The notes under the pieces: model-generated | Told to the model about the DNA's origin: nothing | The model's input: the letters and a program-made list of their open reading frames with translations, nothing else | Databases searched by the model: none | Program-made: the position numbers and the translations under genes | Assembly: GCA_034430215.1 (NCBI GenBank) | Contig: DAOUFE010000031.1 | Coordinates: forward strand, 1 to 64,000 | DNA from: UBA4782 sp034430215 | GTDB lineage: Bacteria > Chloroflexota > Anaerolineae > Anaerolineales > Anaerolineaceae | Reading direction: 5' to 3' | DNA: 64,000 nt | Shown: in pieces, positions 41,079 through 49,664 of the stretch | How the letters are laid out: each line of letters opens with the position of its first letter | Numbering within the stretch: position 1 is the first letter of the stretch

Positions 41079-41150
41079 GGATATATTGGAACCAAATATC
41101 CAATTTATAAATAATTCCAGGTTATTCATATTAATACTGTCTACCTGGAA
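41079..41150 (+). promoter_or_regulatory. inverted repeats in the leader of the DUF169 gene
   Basis: Two dyads lie in the 281-bp gap before 41166: GGATATATTGG/CCAAATATCC at 41079-41089 and 41092-41101, and an 8-bp pair TTCCAGGT/ACCTGGAA at 41115-41122 and 41143-41150. They could be operator sites or a leader hairpin close to the ribosome site. The rest of the gap is AT-rich with no visible gene. Confidence 0.35.
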
Positions 41151-41165
41151 GAAAAGGACATTGAT

Positions 41166-41933
41166 ATGAATCCAAAAGAAATCTCTGAAAAAATTGTTAG
41201 CATTTTACATCTTGAAACCGAACCAGTAGCCATTAAGTTGTACAAAGATCGTAAGGATCTTCCCCGTCATCCACAGAACATCAAACAAAATTTCTGCCAG
41301 CTAGTTTCAATGGCACGCTACCAGGGTCGTAGCAACAGCAGCGTGGCTGATAATATGATCTGCGCCTTTGGTGCTTCTTGCCTGGGTCTGATTGAAACTC
41401 CTGAGGTCATTACATCAGGTAAAGCAGCACTTGGTGTTTATACTGCCGATGAAAAAGCTTCAAAGAAATTTATGTCCAATGTATTCAGAATCGGCGATAA
41501 AGGTAAAAAATTCGACGGCGTCATGGTCAAACCCTTGGCAGCAGTTGAAAACGAAGAACCAGATGCGGTAATCATCTATGTCAATCCAGCTCAGGCAATG
41601 CGTTTGATCCACTCCTGTGCATACGACAATGGCGAAAAAGTTACTGGTGATACAGTAGCTGAAGGTGCCATGTGCTCCTGCACTGCATATGCCATCGCTG
41701 AAGGTAAACCTAGCGTCGGCTTCCCATGCGCGGGTGATAGGATTTTTGGTGGTGTTCAGAATCACGAACTGGTGTTCACCCTCCCATACAAGATGGTGAA
41801 TGATAAATTTGTTGATGCGCTCGAAAAAACCGCTGCGGGTGGCTTCTCTGTCTTCCCAGTACCGCCAAACATGTACTGGACTCCTGCCATGCCCCCATCA
41901 TACTCTGTTCAACCAGAATATTTAAAGAAATAG
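41166..41933 (+). CDS. DUF169 family protein
   Basis: 255 residues matching DUF169: N-terminal L-E-T-E-P-V-A-I-K-L-Y, F-C-Q-L-V, C-A-F-G-A-S-C-L-G, E-E-P-D-A-V-I-I-Y-V-N-P-A-Q and C-T-A-Y-A-I-A-E-G-K-P-S. Several conserved Cys residues are present. The family is frequent in anaerobes and archaea; no biochemical role is firmly established. It stands as a single gene between a leader with dyad symmetry and a good terminator. Confidence 0.87.
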   Translation: MNPKEISEKIVSILHLETEPVAIKLYKDRKDLPRHPQNIKQNFCQLVSMARYQGRSNSSVADNMICAFGASCLGLIETPEVITSGKAALGVYTADEKASKKFMSNVFRIGDKGKKFDGVMVKPLAAVENEEPDAVIIYVNPAQAMRLIHSCAYDNGEKVTGDTVAEGAMCSCTAYAIAEGKPSVGFPCAGDRIFGGVQNHELVFTLPYKMVNDKFVDALEKTAAGGFSVFPVPPNMYWTPAMPPSYSVQPEYLKK

Positions 41934-42396
41934 CACAACCAAACAGAATTAAGTTGTTCCAGGCACCTCCCGGTTTCGGGAGGTGTTTTTTGATTGCGGG
42001 CAGGGAAAGAAGAAGCACGAAGTAATACCTCCTATTAAGTTGATTGACTGTTTAAAAGGGCAGAAAGATGATAGTTTACTAAACAAAGAAACGCTGAGTA
42101 TATTTTTGATATTCACGAACTCAACAATTCAGTCATATTTCGTTTTATCAATTGTGAAATTGATGCTCACACAGAGTTCAGATCTTTTATTACCAGTAGA
42201 TTACCTTTAGTTTCAATCAATTGGGAATATTATTATGCGCCATCAAAATAAATAGCAATAAATCCATCCCTACCTCAAGAATCTAACAGGTGATTGTAAG
42301 GTTAATCTCCCCGAATCAAGGTATATTATTTTGTGGGAGCTATTTCTCCCGTAGTAAAAATACTCGAAGCTGGTAATCGAAGAGAGACCTTCCAAC
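41934..42396. other. 463-bp non-coding gap
   Basis: Apart from the terminator at 41964-41991 the stretch is AT-rich, without an open frame that has a family resemblance or a ribosome site. I see no RNA gene in it. It presumably contains the promoter of the diguanylate cyclase gene, which I cannot place with confidence. Confidence 0.5.
41964..41991 (+). terminator. rho-independent terminator
   Basis: Nine-bp GC-rich stem CACCTCCCG/CGGGAGGTG (41964-41972, 41977-41985) with a 4-base loop and a T6 run, 31 bp after the DUF169 stop. Confidence 0.92.
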
Positions 42397-44001
42397 ATGA
42401 TTTCGCAATACCTCTACCTTTTTTCCCTTGCAGCCGGAACCCTTACTTCCCTCACAATTTCTGCACTTGCATGGCAGCATCGCAACAGAAAGAGTACCTC
42501 CTATTTTGCTGGCATGATGCTGGCTATGGGTATCTGGCAGTTCTTCTGCCTGATGGTTTCCATGAGCCAGAACCAGGCACAGGCACATTATTGGGCTGAT
42601 CTGCGCTATTTTGGTCTGACCACCATGCTGGCATTCTTTTTTGTTTTTGCGATCCAGTATACAGACCACAAGCAGTTGCAAGCAAAACCTTTTCTGATCT
42701 TCTTCTTTTCCATGCCCTTTGTCACACAGATCGTTGTGCTGACGAATTCAAGCCATCATTTGTTTTATTCAGGAGAAAAATATTCCATCCAGGGAATTTT
42801 AATGGGGCTTGATTCTATCCATCTGGGTATCCTTTATTGGGTGCACACCTTTTACAGTTATGCACTTGCGGGTACAGGTCTTGGTCTGATCATTTTCAAA
42901 TCCATTCGCAACAAGAATGTTTACCGAAGGCAGATCCTTCCCCTGATATTGGGTGCCATTCCGCCCCTTATCACCAGCCTGATCGATGCCTTTTTATTGA
43001 ACCCGAGTCTCGGACAACCTCTTTCGCCTCTGGGTTTCACCCTGCTGGGTTTGTTTTTAACTATTGCTCTTTTCCAACATCAGATGTCGAGTGTCATTCC
43101 GATGGCTAGAGATAATGTGATCGAAAGCATGAGCGATGCCATGATCGTGTTGGATGAAAATGAGACGATCGTCGATATCAACCAGTCAGTTTTAAAGCTC
43201 CTAAAATCCGAATCTACAGAAATCCTGGGCAAACTCATTACTGAATTAAATCATCCCTGGAATGAGTTAACAAAGAAAAACAAAGGAAGTCTTTTTGCCC
43301 AGCCTGAGATCATTCTAGATATTGCCGGTAAAGAACGCTTTTTTGATTTGCGGATTTCCCCTCTGAAAAGTTTTCACCAGCAGGATGCCGGACGGATTAT
43401 TATCCTGCGAGATATTACAACCAGGAAACAGGCAGAAAACCAGTTGCAGAATATGCTACTTGAATTGAGTGCCTTGAAAGAAGAACTCCAAGAGCAAGCA
43501 ATCCGTGACCCTCTCACTGATTTATACAACCGGCGATACCTGGAAGAGATCGTTCTGGAGAAATTACAACAGGCGTCGCATGATATGTATCCTATCAGTG
43601 TTGTCATCATGGATATAGACCATTTTAAGGAAATTAATGACACATTTGGTCATGAAGCCGGCGACCTGGTGCAAAAGCATGTGGCAAATACCTTAAGAAA
43701 ACAATCTCGAGCAAAGGATCTAATTTTTCGCTATGGCGGTGATGAATTTCTTGTTATCTTACCTTCTACTTCATCACTGACCGCATACCAATATAGTCAA
43801 CGGCTGCGCAAGCAATTCGAAGATACTTCTGTGGATTACAAAGGTGAGGATATTAGCGTGACCATGTCCATCGGAATTGCAGCTTTCATTACCGGAAAAG
43901 AAAAACCCGAACAGGTGCTGATCGCTGCAGATACTGCCCTTTACCAGGCAAAAGCGGATGGTCGGAATTGTGTGATCCTTTCTGAAACCTATGCAGGATA
44001 A
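42397..44001 (+). CDS. membrane diguanylate cyclase (7TM-PAS-GGDEF)
   Basis: 534 residues. Seven hydrophobic segments in residues 1-228 resemble the HisKA_7TM sensor module; a PAS domain spans about 235-345 (V-I-E-S-M-S-D-A-M-I-V-L-D), followed by a short coiled coil and a GGDEF domain (about 365-530). The active-site motif G-G-D-E-F at 447-451 is intact and the inhibitory site R-A-K-D at 438-441 has the correct five-residue spacing, so the enzyme should make cyclic di-GMP and be product-inhibited. It is the counterpart of the HD-GYP protein at 192-803. The membrane part probably senses a small ligand. Confidence 0.92.
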   Translation: MISQYLYLFSLAAGTLTSLTISALAWQHRNRKSTSYFAGMMLAMGIWQFFCLMVSMSQNQAQAHYWADLRYFGLTTMLAFFFVFAIQYTDHKQLQAKPFLIFFFSMPFVTQIVVLTNSSHHLFYSGEKYSIQGILMGLDSIHLGILYWVHTFYSYALAGTGLGLIIFKSIRNKNVYRRQILPLILGAIPPLITSLIDAFLLNPSLGQPLSPLGFTLLGLFLTIALFQHQMSSVIPMARDNVIESMSDAMIVLDENETIVDINQSVLKLLKSESTEILGKLITELNHPWNELTKKNKGSLFAQPEIILDIAGKERFFDLRISPLKSFHQQDAGRIIILRDITTRKQAENQLQNMLLELSALKEELQEQAIRDPLTDLYNRRYLEEIVLEKLQQASHDMYPISVVIMDIDHFKEINDTFGHEAGDLVQKHVANTLRKQSRAKDLIFRYGGDEFLVILPSTSSLTAYQYSQRLRKQFEDTSVDYKGEDISVTMSIGIAAFITGKEKPEQVLIAADTALYQAKADGRNCVILSETYAG

Positions 44002-44014
44002 AAATACCTCATAG

Positions 44015-44173
44015 TTGAATTTTTCCGTGGATGTGGTCAATCCCCTTGAAAAGACTCCCTGGGGTACTTACCGCTTTGTGATCAAAGACACGGGTGGAAA
44101 CACCTGGCTTTTGGGTCAAATCAGAATTGATCATTTTTCTAAAATCAAATATTGCGATAATTCAAAAATATAA
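44015..44173 (+). pseudogene. remnant of a VOC (glyoxalase-like) domain gene
   Basis: Open frame without a proper start, right after the diguanylate cyclase. It translates to a stretch containing N-P-L-E-K-T-P-W-G-T-Y-R-F-V-I-K-D followed by G-G-N-T-W-L-L-G-Q-I, the C-terminal signature of VOC-family proteins (P-W-G-x-R-x-F-x-x-x-D-P-x-G-N). Only the last third of a domain is left, with stop codons upstream. Likely debris from deletion; no function. Confidence 0.55.
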
Positions 44174-44237
44174 AATAGATTCTGTGCGCCGTATACTATA
44201 GATAGGCAGTGATGGAATTATATTTAGCGGTATACGG

Positions 44238-45185
44238 ATGGTTCGAATGGCAGATCCAGTAGAGAAAAAACATACCGGTTTAATAAATCAGTTCCATTCT
44301 TCCCATTGGAAACAATTCTTTTTTTATGCCAGATACATGGTGCGCTCTGCGCTGAGGAACCATCCTGATCCACTTATTCTTGGAATCGCTATAACTGACC
44401 GTTGCAATCTTGCTTGTCTGGGCTGCCACGTTTCCAACACAGGGCGGCGGGATATGACCTGGGGGGAACTCCTCGCAGCCATGCAAAACGCCTGGGAGAG
44501 GGGGTTCCGTGAGCTGTATTTTACCGGTGGCGAACCCATGCTCTGGCGTGATGCAACGCACACGCTGTCTGATGTGATCGCAGCAGCAAAACAGATCGGC
44601 TTTTTTCATGTGCATGTGTATACCAATGGGCTGCTGGGGTTAGATTCCCCGGCTGATCTCATGTGGGTCAGCATGGATGGACTACCGGGCGTTTTTGACC
44701 TACGGCGGGGGGATCATTTTCACCAAGTGGAAGCCATCATCCGTGCAGCCCAACACCCAAAAATTGCGGTGAATTATGTGATTGATCGCAACACTGCCAA
44801 AGGCATTGAACCTTTTTTGCGATGGGTGCGCGACACTCATTTTCCAGTGCTTGGTGTGATGTTCTATTTTCACACCCCATATTACGGTCACGATGAATTA
44901 TTTTTATCCGCAGAAGAACGTAAGCCAATCATTGATCAGTTGCTGACATATATTCATGACGGGTTACCCGTCATTAATTCGAGAGCCGGGTTACTGGCTT
45001 TGCGATCAGGAAACTGGCAACGGCGCAGTCCCATTGCAGCAGTGGTTGATGTGGATGGCGAATTTGTATGCTGCCGCGCTGCAGATGAAGTATGCCCCGA
45101 TTGCGGGTATGGCGCCTGTACTGAACTCACTGAGATCTTACGGTTACGCCCCACTACAATACTCGGGATGACGAGGTATCTTTGA
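44238..45185 (+). CDS. radical SAM protein with Cys-rich C terminus
   Basis: 315 residues. Radical SAM cluster motif C-N-L-A-C-L-G-C (C-x3-C-x2-C) after residue 50 and F-T-G-G-E-P-M-L for SAM binding. The C-terminal 40 residues carry six Cys (C-C-R-A-A-D-E-V-C-P-D-C-G-Y-G-A-C), which may hold an auxiliary cluster like a short SPASM domain. A hydrophobic/basic N-terminal stretch precedes the barrel, as in HpnH/HpnJ-like and metalloprotein-maturation members. The stop overlaps the next radical SAM gene, so both work together. Substrate unknown. Confidence 0.82.
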   Translation: MVRMADPVEKKHTGLINQFHSSHWKQFFFYARYMVRSALRNHPDPLILGIAITDRCNLACLGCHVSNTGRRDMTWGELLAAMQNAWERGFRELYFTGGEPMLWRDATHTLSDVIAAAKQIGFFHVHVYTNGLLGLDSPADLMWVSMDGLPGVFDLRRGDHFHQVEAIIRAAQHPKIAVNYVIDRNTAKGIEPFLRWVRDTHFPVLGVMFYFHTPYYGHDELFLSAEERKPIIDQLLTYIHDGLPVINSRAGLLALRSGNWQRRSPIAAVVDVDGEFVCCRAADEVCPDCGYGACTELTEILRLRPTTILGMTRYL

Positions 45186-46477
45186 GAAGTCCGGGTCAAT
45201 GGCTTATCCATTGCATCACGCGTGTAGTTCGCCGCTACCTGGTAGGGCGTGAGCAAAAATGGGTCTTTGAACAACCATCACCCGGGTGGATTCCTCAGCC
45301 GGTTGAAAAAACTTCGTTGTATTTGCATGTACCCTTCTGTCGGCATCTCTGTCCTTACTGCCCCTATACCAAAGTTCCCTATCAAGAGTCACTGATCGAG
45401 CCTTACACCCAGGCAGCACTCAGAGAAGTAGATGGATGGGCAAATATCCTTGGACCAACAGAGATCACAAGCATTTACATTGGGGGCGGCACACCCACGC
45501 TGGCATTGAAAAGTGTTGCTACGATTGTGAAATATGTGCGTAATCGCTTTCACCTCGTGGGTGATCTTTGCATCGAAACCAACCCGGCGGACGTGAACGA
45601 AGAAACGGTAAAGCGGCTGCATGATATGGGCGTAACACTGGTATCCCTTGGAGTTCAATCATTCCAACCAGAAAATCTCACCTTGTTCGGTCGCGATTAC
45701 AATCCGGCAATCGCCGAAAAGGCGTTGTCATTGCTCGCAAATAGCAACTTCACATCAGTGAATGCGGATATCATGTTCGCACTTCCGCACCAGACTGTAG
45801 CCAGTGTGCTTGCTGATCTTGAACGTGCGGCTGAACTGGGAGCAGATCAGATCACAACCTATCCTCTCTTCACCTTTCCATACACCTCCGTTGGGAAATA
45901 CTTGCATCTCAACGCGATTCGTATGCCCAATCTAAAGGTACGTCGAGCGCAATATCAGGCGATCAACCGGTGGTGTGAATACAACGGTTTTGAGCGGGTT
46001 TCCGTCTGGGGGTTCAAACGGGGAAATGTACCCCGCTATTCTTCCGTTACCCGTGATGGCTACATCGGTATCGGACCCGGTGCTGGTTCACAAATGGCCG
46101 ATGGTTTTGTCCTGAATACCTTCGACCTCAATAGCTGGATGAAACTATTATCTGATGGAAGATCAGCGATCGCTTTGCGCATGCCTTTTGCAGGCGAGAT
46201 GGCGGGGTGGTGGTGGCTGTATTGGCGGTTCTATGATACGCGCATCCCTGTGGATACTGTCAATACCAACCTGGGCAGAGATGCACATAAAGCTCACAGG
46301 CTGCTGCAGTTAATCCAAAGGTTCGGGTATGCGAACCAGAAGGATGGACTTATCGAACTCACCGAACCTGGTGCATTTTGGCTTCATCTGGCGCAAAATT
46401 ACTTCGCACTGAATTATGTGAACACTCTTTGGACACAGGCTCGCCTGGAACCCTGGCCAAAATCGATCAAGATCTAG
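45182..46477 (+). CDS. HemW/coproporphyrinogen-oxidase-like radical SAM protein
   Basis: 431 residues from a TTG start overlapping the previous stop by 4 bases. Motif C-R-H-L-C-P-Y-C (C-x3-C-x2-C) near residue 60, Y-I-G-G-G-T-P-T near 100 and V-S-L-G-V-Q-S-F-Q near 155 mark the HemN/HemW clan. HemW relatives carry heme or act as methyltransferases and cyclopropanases; the partner gene upstream suggests a two-enzyme modification. True anaerobic HemN activity is unlikely, because the usual N-terminal HemN residues are not seen. A terminator follows. Confidence 0.8.
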   Translation: MRSPGQWLIHCITRVVRRYLVGREQKWVFEQPSPGWIPQPVEKTSLYLHVPFCRHLCPYCPYTKVPYQESLIEPYTQAALREVDGWANILGPTEITSIYIGGGTPTLALKSVATIVKYVRNRFHLVGDLCIETNPADVNEETVKRLHDMGVTLVSLGVQSFQPENLTLFGRDYNPAIAEKALSLLANSNFTSVNADIMFALPHQTVASVLADLERAAELGADQITTYPLFTFPYTSVGKYLHLNAIRMPNLKVRRAQYQAINRWCEYNGFERVSVWGFKRGNVPRYSSVTRDGYIGIGPGAGSQMADGFVLNTFDLNSWMKLLSDGRSAIALRMPFAGEMAGWWWLYWRFYDTRIPVDTVNTNLGRDAHKAHRLLQLIQRFGYANQKDGLIELTEPGAFWLHLAQNYFALNYVNTLWTQARLEPWPKSIKI

Positions 46478-46522
46478 CTTAACCTTTCGCTTAAGGCAAA
46501 TGGTCAGGTTTAAAGGAAAATA

Positions 46523-46564
46523 CCTTGAATATTCGGATGTTAACTCTGAATATTCAAGGCTTTT
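46523..46564 (+). terminator. rho-independent terminator
   Basis: CCTTGAATATTC/GAATATTCAAGG, 12-bp stem (46523-46534 and 46548-46559) with 13-base loop, followed by C-TTTT, ending the radical SAM pair. Confidence 0.8.
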
Positions 46565-46636
46565 ATGTCATAATCTTTCTATACTTCTATTCATGATGTT
46601 TTCCGTAAATCTTAATTAATAATTCAGGAGGTTGAC

Positions 46637-47311
46637 ATGCCATCGGGAATTCGCATTCTGTCTCTTCCTCTCCCTTTTCGAATGGGGTCGGTGAATTGCT
46701 ACCTGATACCTACCACCACGGGGTGTGTTCTGATTGATACCGGCAGTTCGACCGCCCGGAAGGTACTGTTGGAGCAACTCAAAAATAATGGCTGTGATAA
46801 AAACAATTTGAACCTGGTGATCCTTACTCACGGAGATTTCGATCACACGGGCAATGCAGCCTACCTGCGTTCTGAACTTGATTCCAAACTGGCGATGCAC
46901 CAGCTTGACTCAGGCATGGTTGAGCGTGGTGATATGTTTGTGAACCGGAAGCAGCCTAATTTTTTGGTGAAATCCTTGATCCCGCTTTTTACCGGCTTTG
47001 GCAGATCAGAACGCTTCATACCAGAAATATTTCTCGATGATGGATTCGATCTGACACCTTATGGATTGGATGCCAGGGTTCTTTCCCTGCCGGGACATTC
47101 GGCTGGTTCCATCGGTGTTCTTACTAAAGAAGGGGAGCTATTTTGCGGCGACCTGTTCGAAAACGTGAAAGAACCCGGGTTAAATTCCATCATGGACGAT
47201 CCGAAAACTGCAGCCATCAGTATGGCTCGCCTGGAGAAATTGAATATTCAACAGGTTTACCCCGGGCACGGTCAACCTTTCAGATGGGATGGCATCAAAA
47301 AGAAAATGTAG
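46637..47311 (+). CDS. MBL-fold metallohydrolase
   Basis: 224 residues. The metal-binding loop reads T-H-G-D-F-D-H, where the second His of the usual H-x-H-x-D-H is Asp; L-P-G-H-S-A-G-S, F-C-G-D-L-F and Y-P-G-H-G supply the other ligands. Members with HGDFDH are known and may bind a different or single metal pair. The likely activity is a thioesterase- or lactonase-like hydrolysis. AGGAGG precedes the ATG. It is convergent with the next gene. Confidence 0.85.
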   Translation: MPSGIRILSLPLPFRMGSVNCYLIPTTTGCVLIDTGSSTARKVLLEQLKNNGCDKNNLNLVILTHGDFDHTGNAAYLRSELDSKLAMHQLDSGMVERGDMFVNRKQPNFLVKSLIPLFTGFGRSERFIPEIFLDDGFDLTPYGLDARVLSLPGHSAGSIGVLTKEGELFCGDLFENVKEPGLNSIMDDPKTAAISMARLEKLNIQQVYPGHGQPFRWDGIKKKM

Positions 47312-47363
47312 AAGCGATCAAGACGATCCTTTGGGGAAGCTATCGCAAAGTTTTTTCAATAGT

Positions 47364-48320
47364 TTATCCCTGTATTGCCAATCTACGATTATGGAAATAT
47401 GCATATACCAGGAAAGTTGTTTGAACGAAGCTTGCCAGCAGGACAATCCACAGGATCTCGGTATATCCACCTATGATCGTAAAAAGAATATCTGACAGGT
47501 GTAAAACGGTTGGAAAGATGAAAACGGGCAGATCGTTTGTTGTAAATCGTTGTGTCATTCTGCCACGCCAGAAGAATATTAGCAGGGTGGCAGGCACAAC
47601 GAGATGGAAAGCCAGCATAACCCATTCGATGGGATCCCCTTTCTGAAAAACCGGTCCCAGCCATAAAAGAAGGTTGGAGATCGGGCTGATCATCAATAAT
47701 AGGGCAGCGATCATTGATATAAATGGATAAACAATTCCAACCATTGTTGAGTAACCTGATTTTCGATACCACCACCGCCCGACCAGCAGACAGGCAGAAC
47801 CATACAGCATGATCAACATCCAACCGGGGAAATTGAAAACGGGAACATGCAAGATATTTACGTCGGTGGAAGAAATGAGCCAGTTCCATCGGGCAGATGT
47901 CACTCCGCCCAGCGTGTTGACCTGGCGAATTGCCAGAGGGTCCAACGAGAAATCCTGAAGCATTCCAGACAATCCTATGATGGGAGGTTTAGCCCAATTA
48001 GGAACAGATGTTTTTTCCAGGAACCAGAAACCTGTAATCAACACGCACGCCTCGATCAAGGGAACAGATGCCGGCACATAACCGATCATCATCAGCGACC
48101 TGCCATAAGAGTACAAACCCATGACAATCGCAGCATTTTCATAAACCGATGCATAAAGAAAGATAAAAGCAAATGCCTCAAGGATTGCCACAAATGGATG
48201 TTTTTCACGCTTGATGATGAATGCAATAACCAGCAGGGCTAACAACAGTGCGATAATATCCTGGATCATCCAGTTCAAAGGAAATGGTTCAACAAAAAGG
48301 TAATCAAGAATATTCGTCAT
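47364..48320 (-). CDS. multi-pass membrane protein, CruF-like (carotenoid hydratase family)
   Basis: 318 residues with about eight hydrophobic segments. Elements of the DUF422/CruF family are visible: Y-E-N-A-A-I-V-M-G-L-Y-S-Y-G, V-P-L-I-E-A, then D-F-S-L-D-P-L-A-I-R with a W-x-W and P-V-F-N-F-P-G-W. CruF hydrates carotenoid ends; here the similarity is distant and no carotenoid genes are near. Could be an unrelated membrane protein of the same fold. Confidence 0.5.
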   Translation of the reverse strand: MTNILDYLFVEPFPLNWMIQDIIALLLALLVIAFIIKREKHPFVAILEAFAFIFLYASVYENAAIVMGLYSYGRSLMMIGYVPASVPLIEACVLITGFWFLEKTSVPNWAKPPIIGLSGMLQDFSLDPLAIRQVNTLGGVTSARWNWLISSTDVNILHVPVFNFPGWMLIMLYGSACLLVGRWWYRKSGYSTMVGIVYPFISMIAALLLMISPISNLLLWLGPVFQKGDPIEWVMLAFHLVVPATLLIFFWRGRMTQRFTTNDLPVFIFPTVLHLSDILFTIIGGYTEILWIVLLASFVQTTFLVYAYFHNRRLAIQG

Positions 48321-48462
48321 GGGCTAATTTTGCTTTCTTTGAGATCGATTGAAGGTTTATCAACAGAGTGTCTATTATTTGCATTATAATTTTTATAAAG
48401 AATTGAAAATCGACAAACCCAAGGGATATGTTGTTTAGTCTACAGAACCAGGATATTTATCG

Positions 48463-49059
48463 ATGAAAAATTCACCCTCCGACCCACGAGTGATCAGGAC
48501 GCAAGAATCTTTGAGAACTGCTCTGATGGAATTGGTGGCAGAAAAGAGCTTCGCGAACCTGACGATCCAGGATGTCACTGACCGGGCTGGATTGAACCGA
48601 ACAACTTTCTATCTGCACTATACTGGTCTGCATGAATTATTGGAAGATTGCGCCAGGACGCTTTTCGCAAACTTGCGCGCAAATATTTATCTCAATAATC
48701 CTACTGGTGTTCAAGAAGATATGTCAGCCCTCATGCCTTATGTAGAATGTGTTTTCCATCATTTGGAAAGTCATAGAAAGTTTTACCAGGCTATGTTGGG
48801 CAGGTACGGTAACCCATACTTTCGGGATCTATTTCAGGAAATGCTTACACAGCTCATTTTTGAACCGATCGCAAAAGAAGCCCAATGTGAAGAACCTGGG
48901 CAGAAATTTGATATGGCAATGCGATTTTACAGCGCAGGTTTCACAGGCATCGCCTCCTGGTGGTTGGAAAACGATATGCCTGTCTCGGTAGAGCAGGCTT
49001 CTCAACAGGTCATCCGAGACATCTTGCCCGGTTACTTGCGCTTATTAATATATGGATAA
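48463..49059 (+). CDS. TetR-family regulator
   Basis: 198 residues. HTH: L-T-I-Q-D-V-T-D-R-A-G-L-N-R-T-T-F-Y-L-H-Y, preceded by R-T-Q-E-S-L-R-T-A-L. The C-terminal half resembles the DhaS/TetR_C_33 type. It is followed by the HEAT-like gene at 15-bp spacing. An AT-rich gap with TATAAT at 48385-48390 precedes it. Confidence 0.88.
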   Translation: MKNSPSDPRVIRTQESLRTALMELVAEKSFANLTIQDVTDRAGLNRTTFYLHYTGLHELLEDCARTLFANLRANIYLNNPTGVQEDMSALMPYVECVFHHLESHRKFYQAMLGRYGNPYFRDLFQEMLTQLIFEPIAKEAQCEEPGQKFDMAMRFYSAGFTGIASWWLENDMPVSVEQASQQVIRDILPGYLRLLIYG

Positions 49060-49074
49060 GGGAGAAGCAATACA

Positions 49075-49623
49075 ATGAACAACGCAATCAGGGAATCATT
49101 TAGTATTTTAGAGTCAACCGATGATAAAGTTCGGTATAGTGCCTTCCAGACGTTTCTCAGCCTGACAGACGAAAAAGTGGATTGGGTATATGATATCTGG
49201 GATGGTTTGCTCGAAAAGCTGAAGAGTGATAATTCCTATCAACGGTCAATCGCCATCATGCTGTTCTGCAACCTTGCAAAAAGCGATCATGAAAATCGCA
49301 TGGCGGGCGTTCTGAATGATTTATTGGCTCATACCCGGGACGAGAAATTTATCACTTCGCGCCAATGTATACAGAATATTTGGAAAATAGCTGCCGTGAA
49401 CAGGCAGTATCGAAACATAATCCTTGATCATCTGGAAAAGCGGTTCCGTGAGTGTCGTGAGGAAAGTCATTACAACCTTATCCGCATGGATATCCTTCAG
49501 TCCATCATGTCTCTCTTTTCGGTTGAAAAAGATGATCAACTGCTGATAAAGGTTCGGGAGTTGATCACTTTGGAAGAAGATCCAAAATATCGTAAGGGGT
49601 ACAGTAAGCTCCTTAAGGGATAA
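49075..49623 (+). CDS. HEAT-repeat-like helical protein
   Basis: 182 residues, almost entirely alpha-helical, with HEAT/ARM-like helix pairs (V-R-Y-S-A-F-Q-T-F-L-S-L near residue 20, Y-Q-R-S-I-A-I-M-L-F-C-N-L-A near 60). Such proteins are scaffolds; function unknown. Co-transcribed with the TetR gene. Confidence 0.7.
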   Translation: MNNAIRESFSILESTDDKVRYSAFQTFLSLTDEKVDWVYDIWDGLLEKLKSDNSYQRSIAIMLFCNLAKSDHENRMAGVLNDLLAHTRDEKFITSRQCIQNIWKIAAVNRQYRNIILDHLEKRFRECREESHYNLIRMDILQSIMSLFSVEKDDQLLIKVRELITLEEDPKYRKGYSKLLKG

Positions 49624-49664
49624 TCTTTATTTCAACAAGGGTATTCTGGCAGTTTGCTGTATTG

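Noticed and set aside
41983..42210. 75-codon plus-strand frame in the 463-bp gap
   Set aside because: It begins inside the terminator arm, has no ribosome site and no family resemblance.
45182..46477. True oxygen-independent coproporphyrinogen III oxidase (HemN)
   Set aside because: The N-terminal residues specific to HemN are not seen and no heme genes are near; HemW-clan is the safer call.
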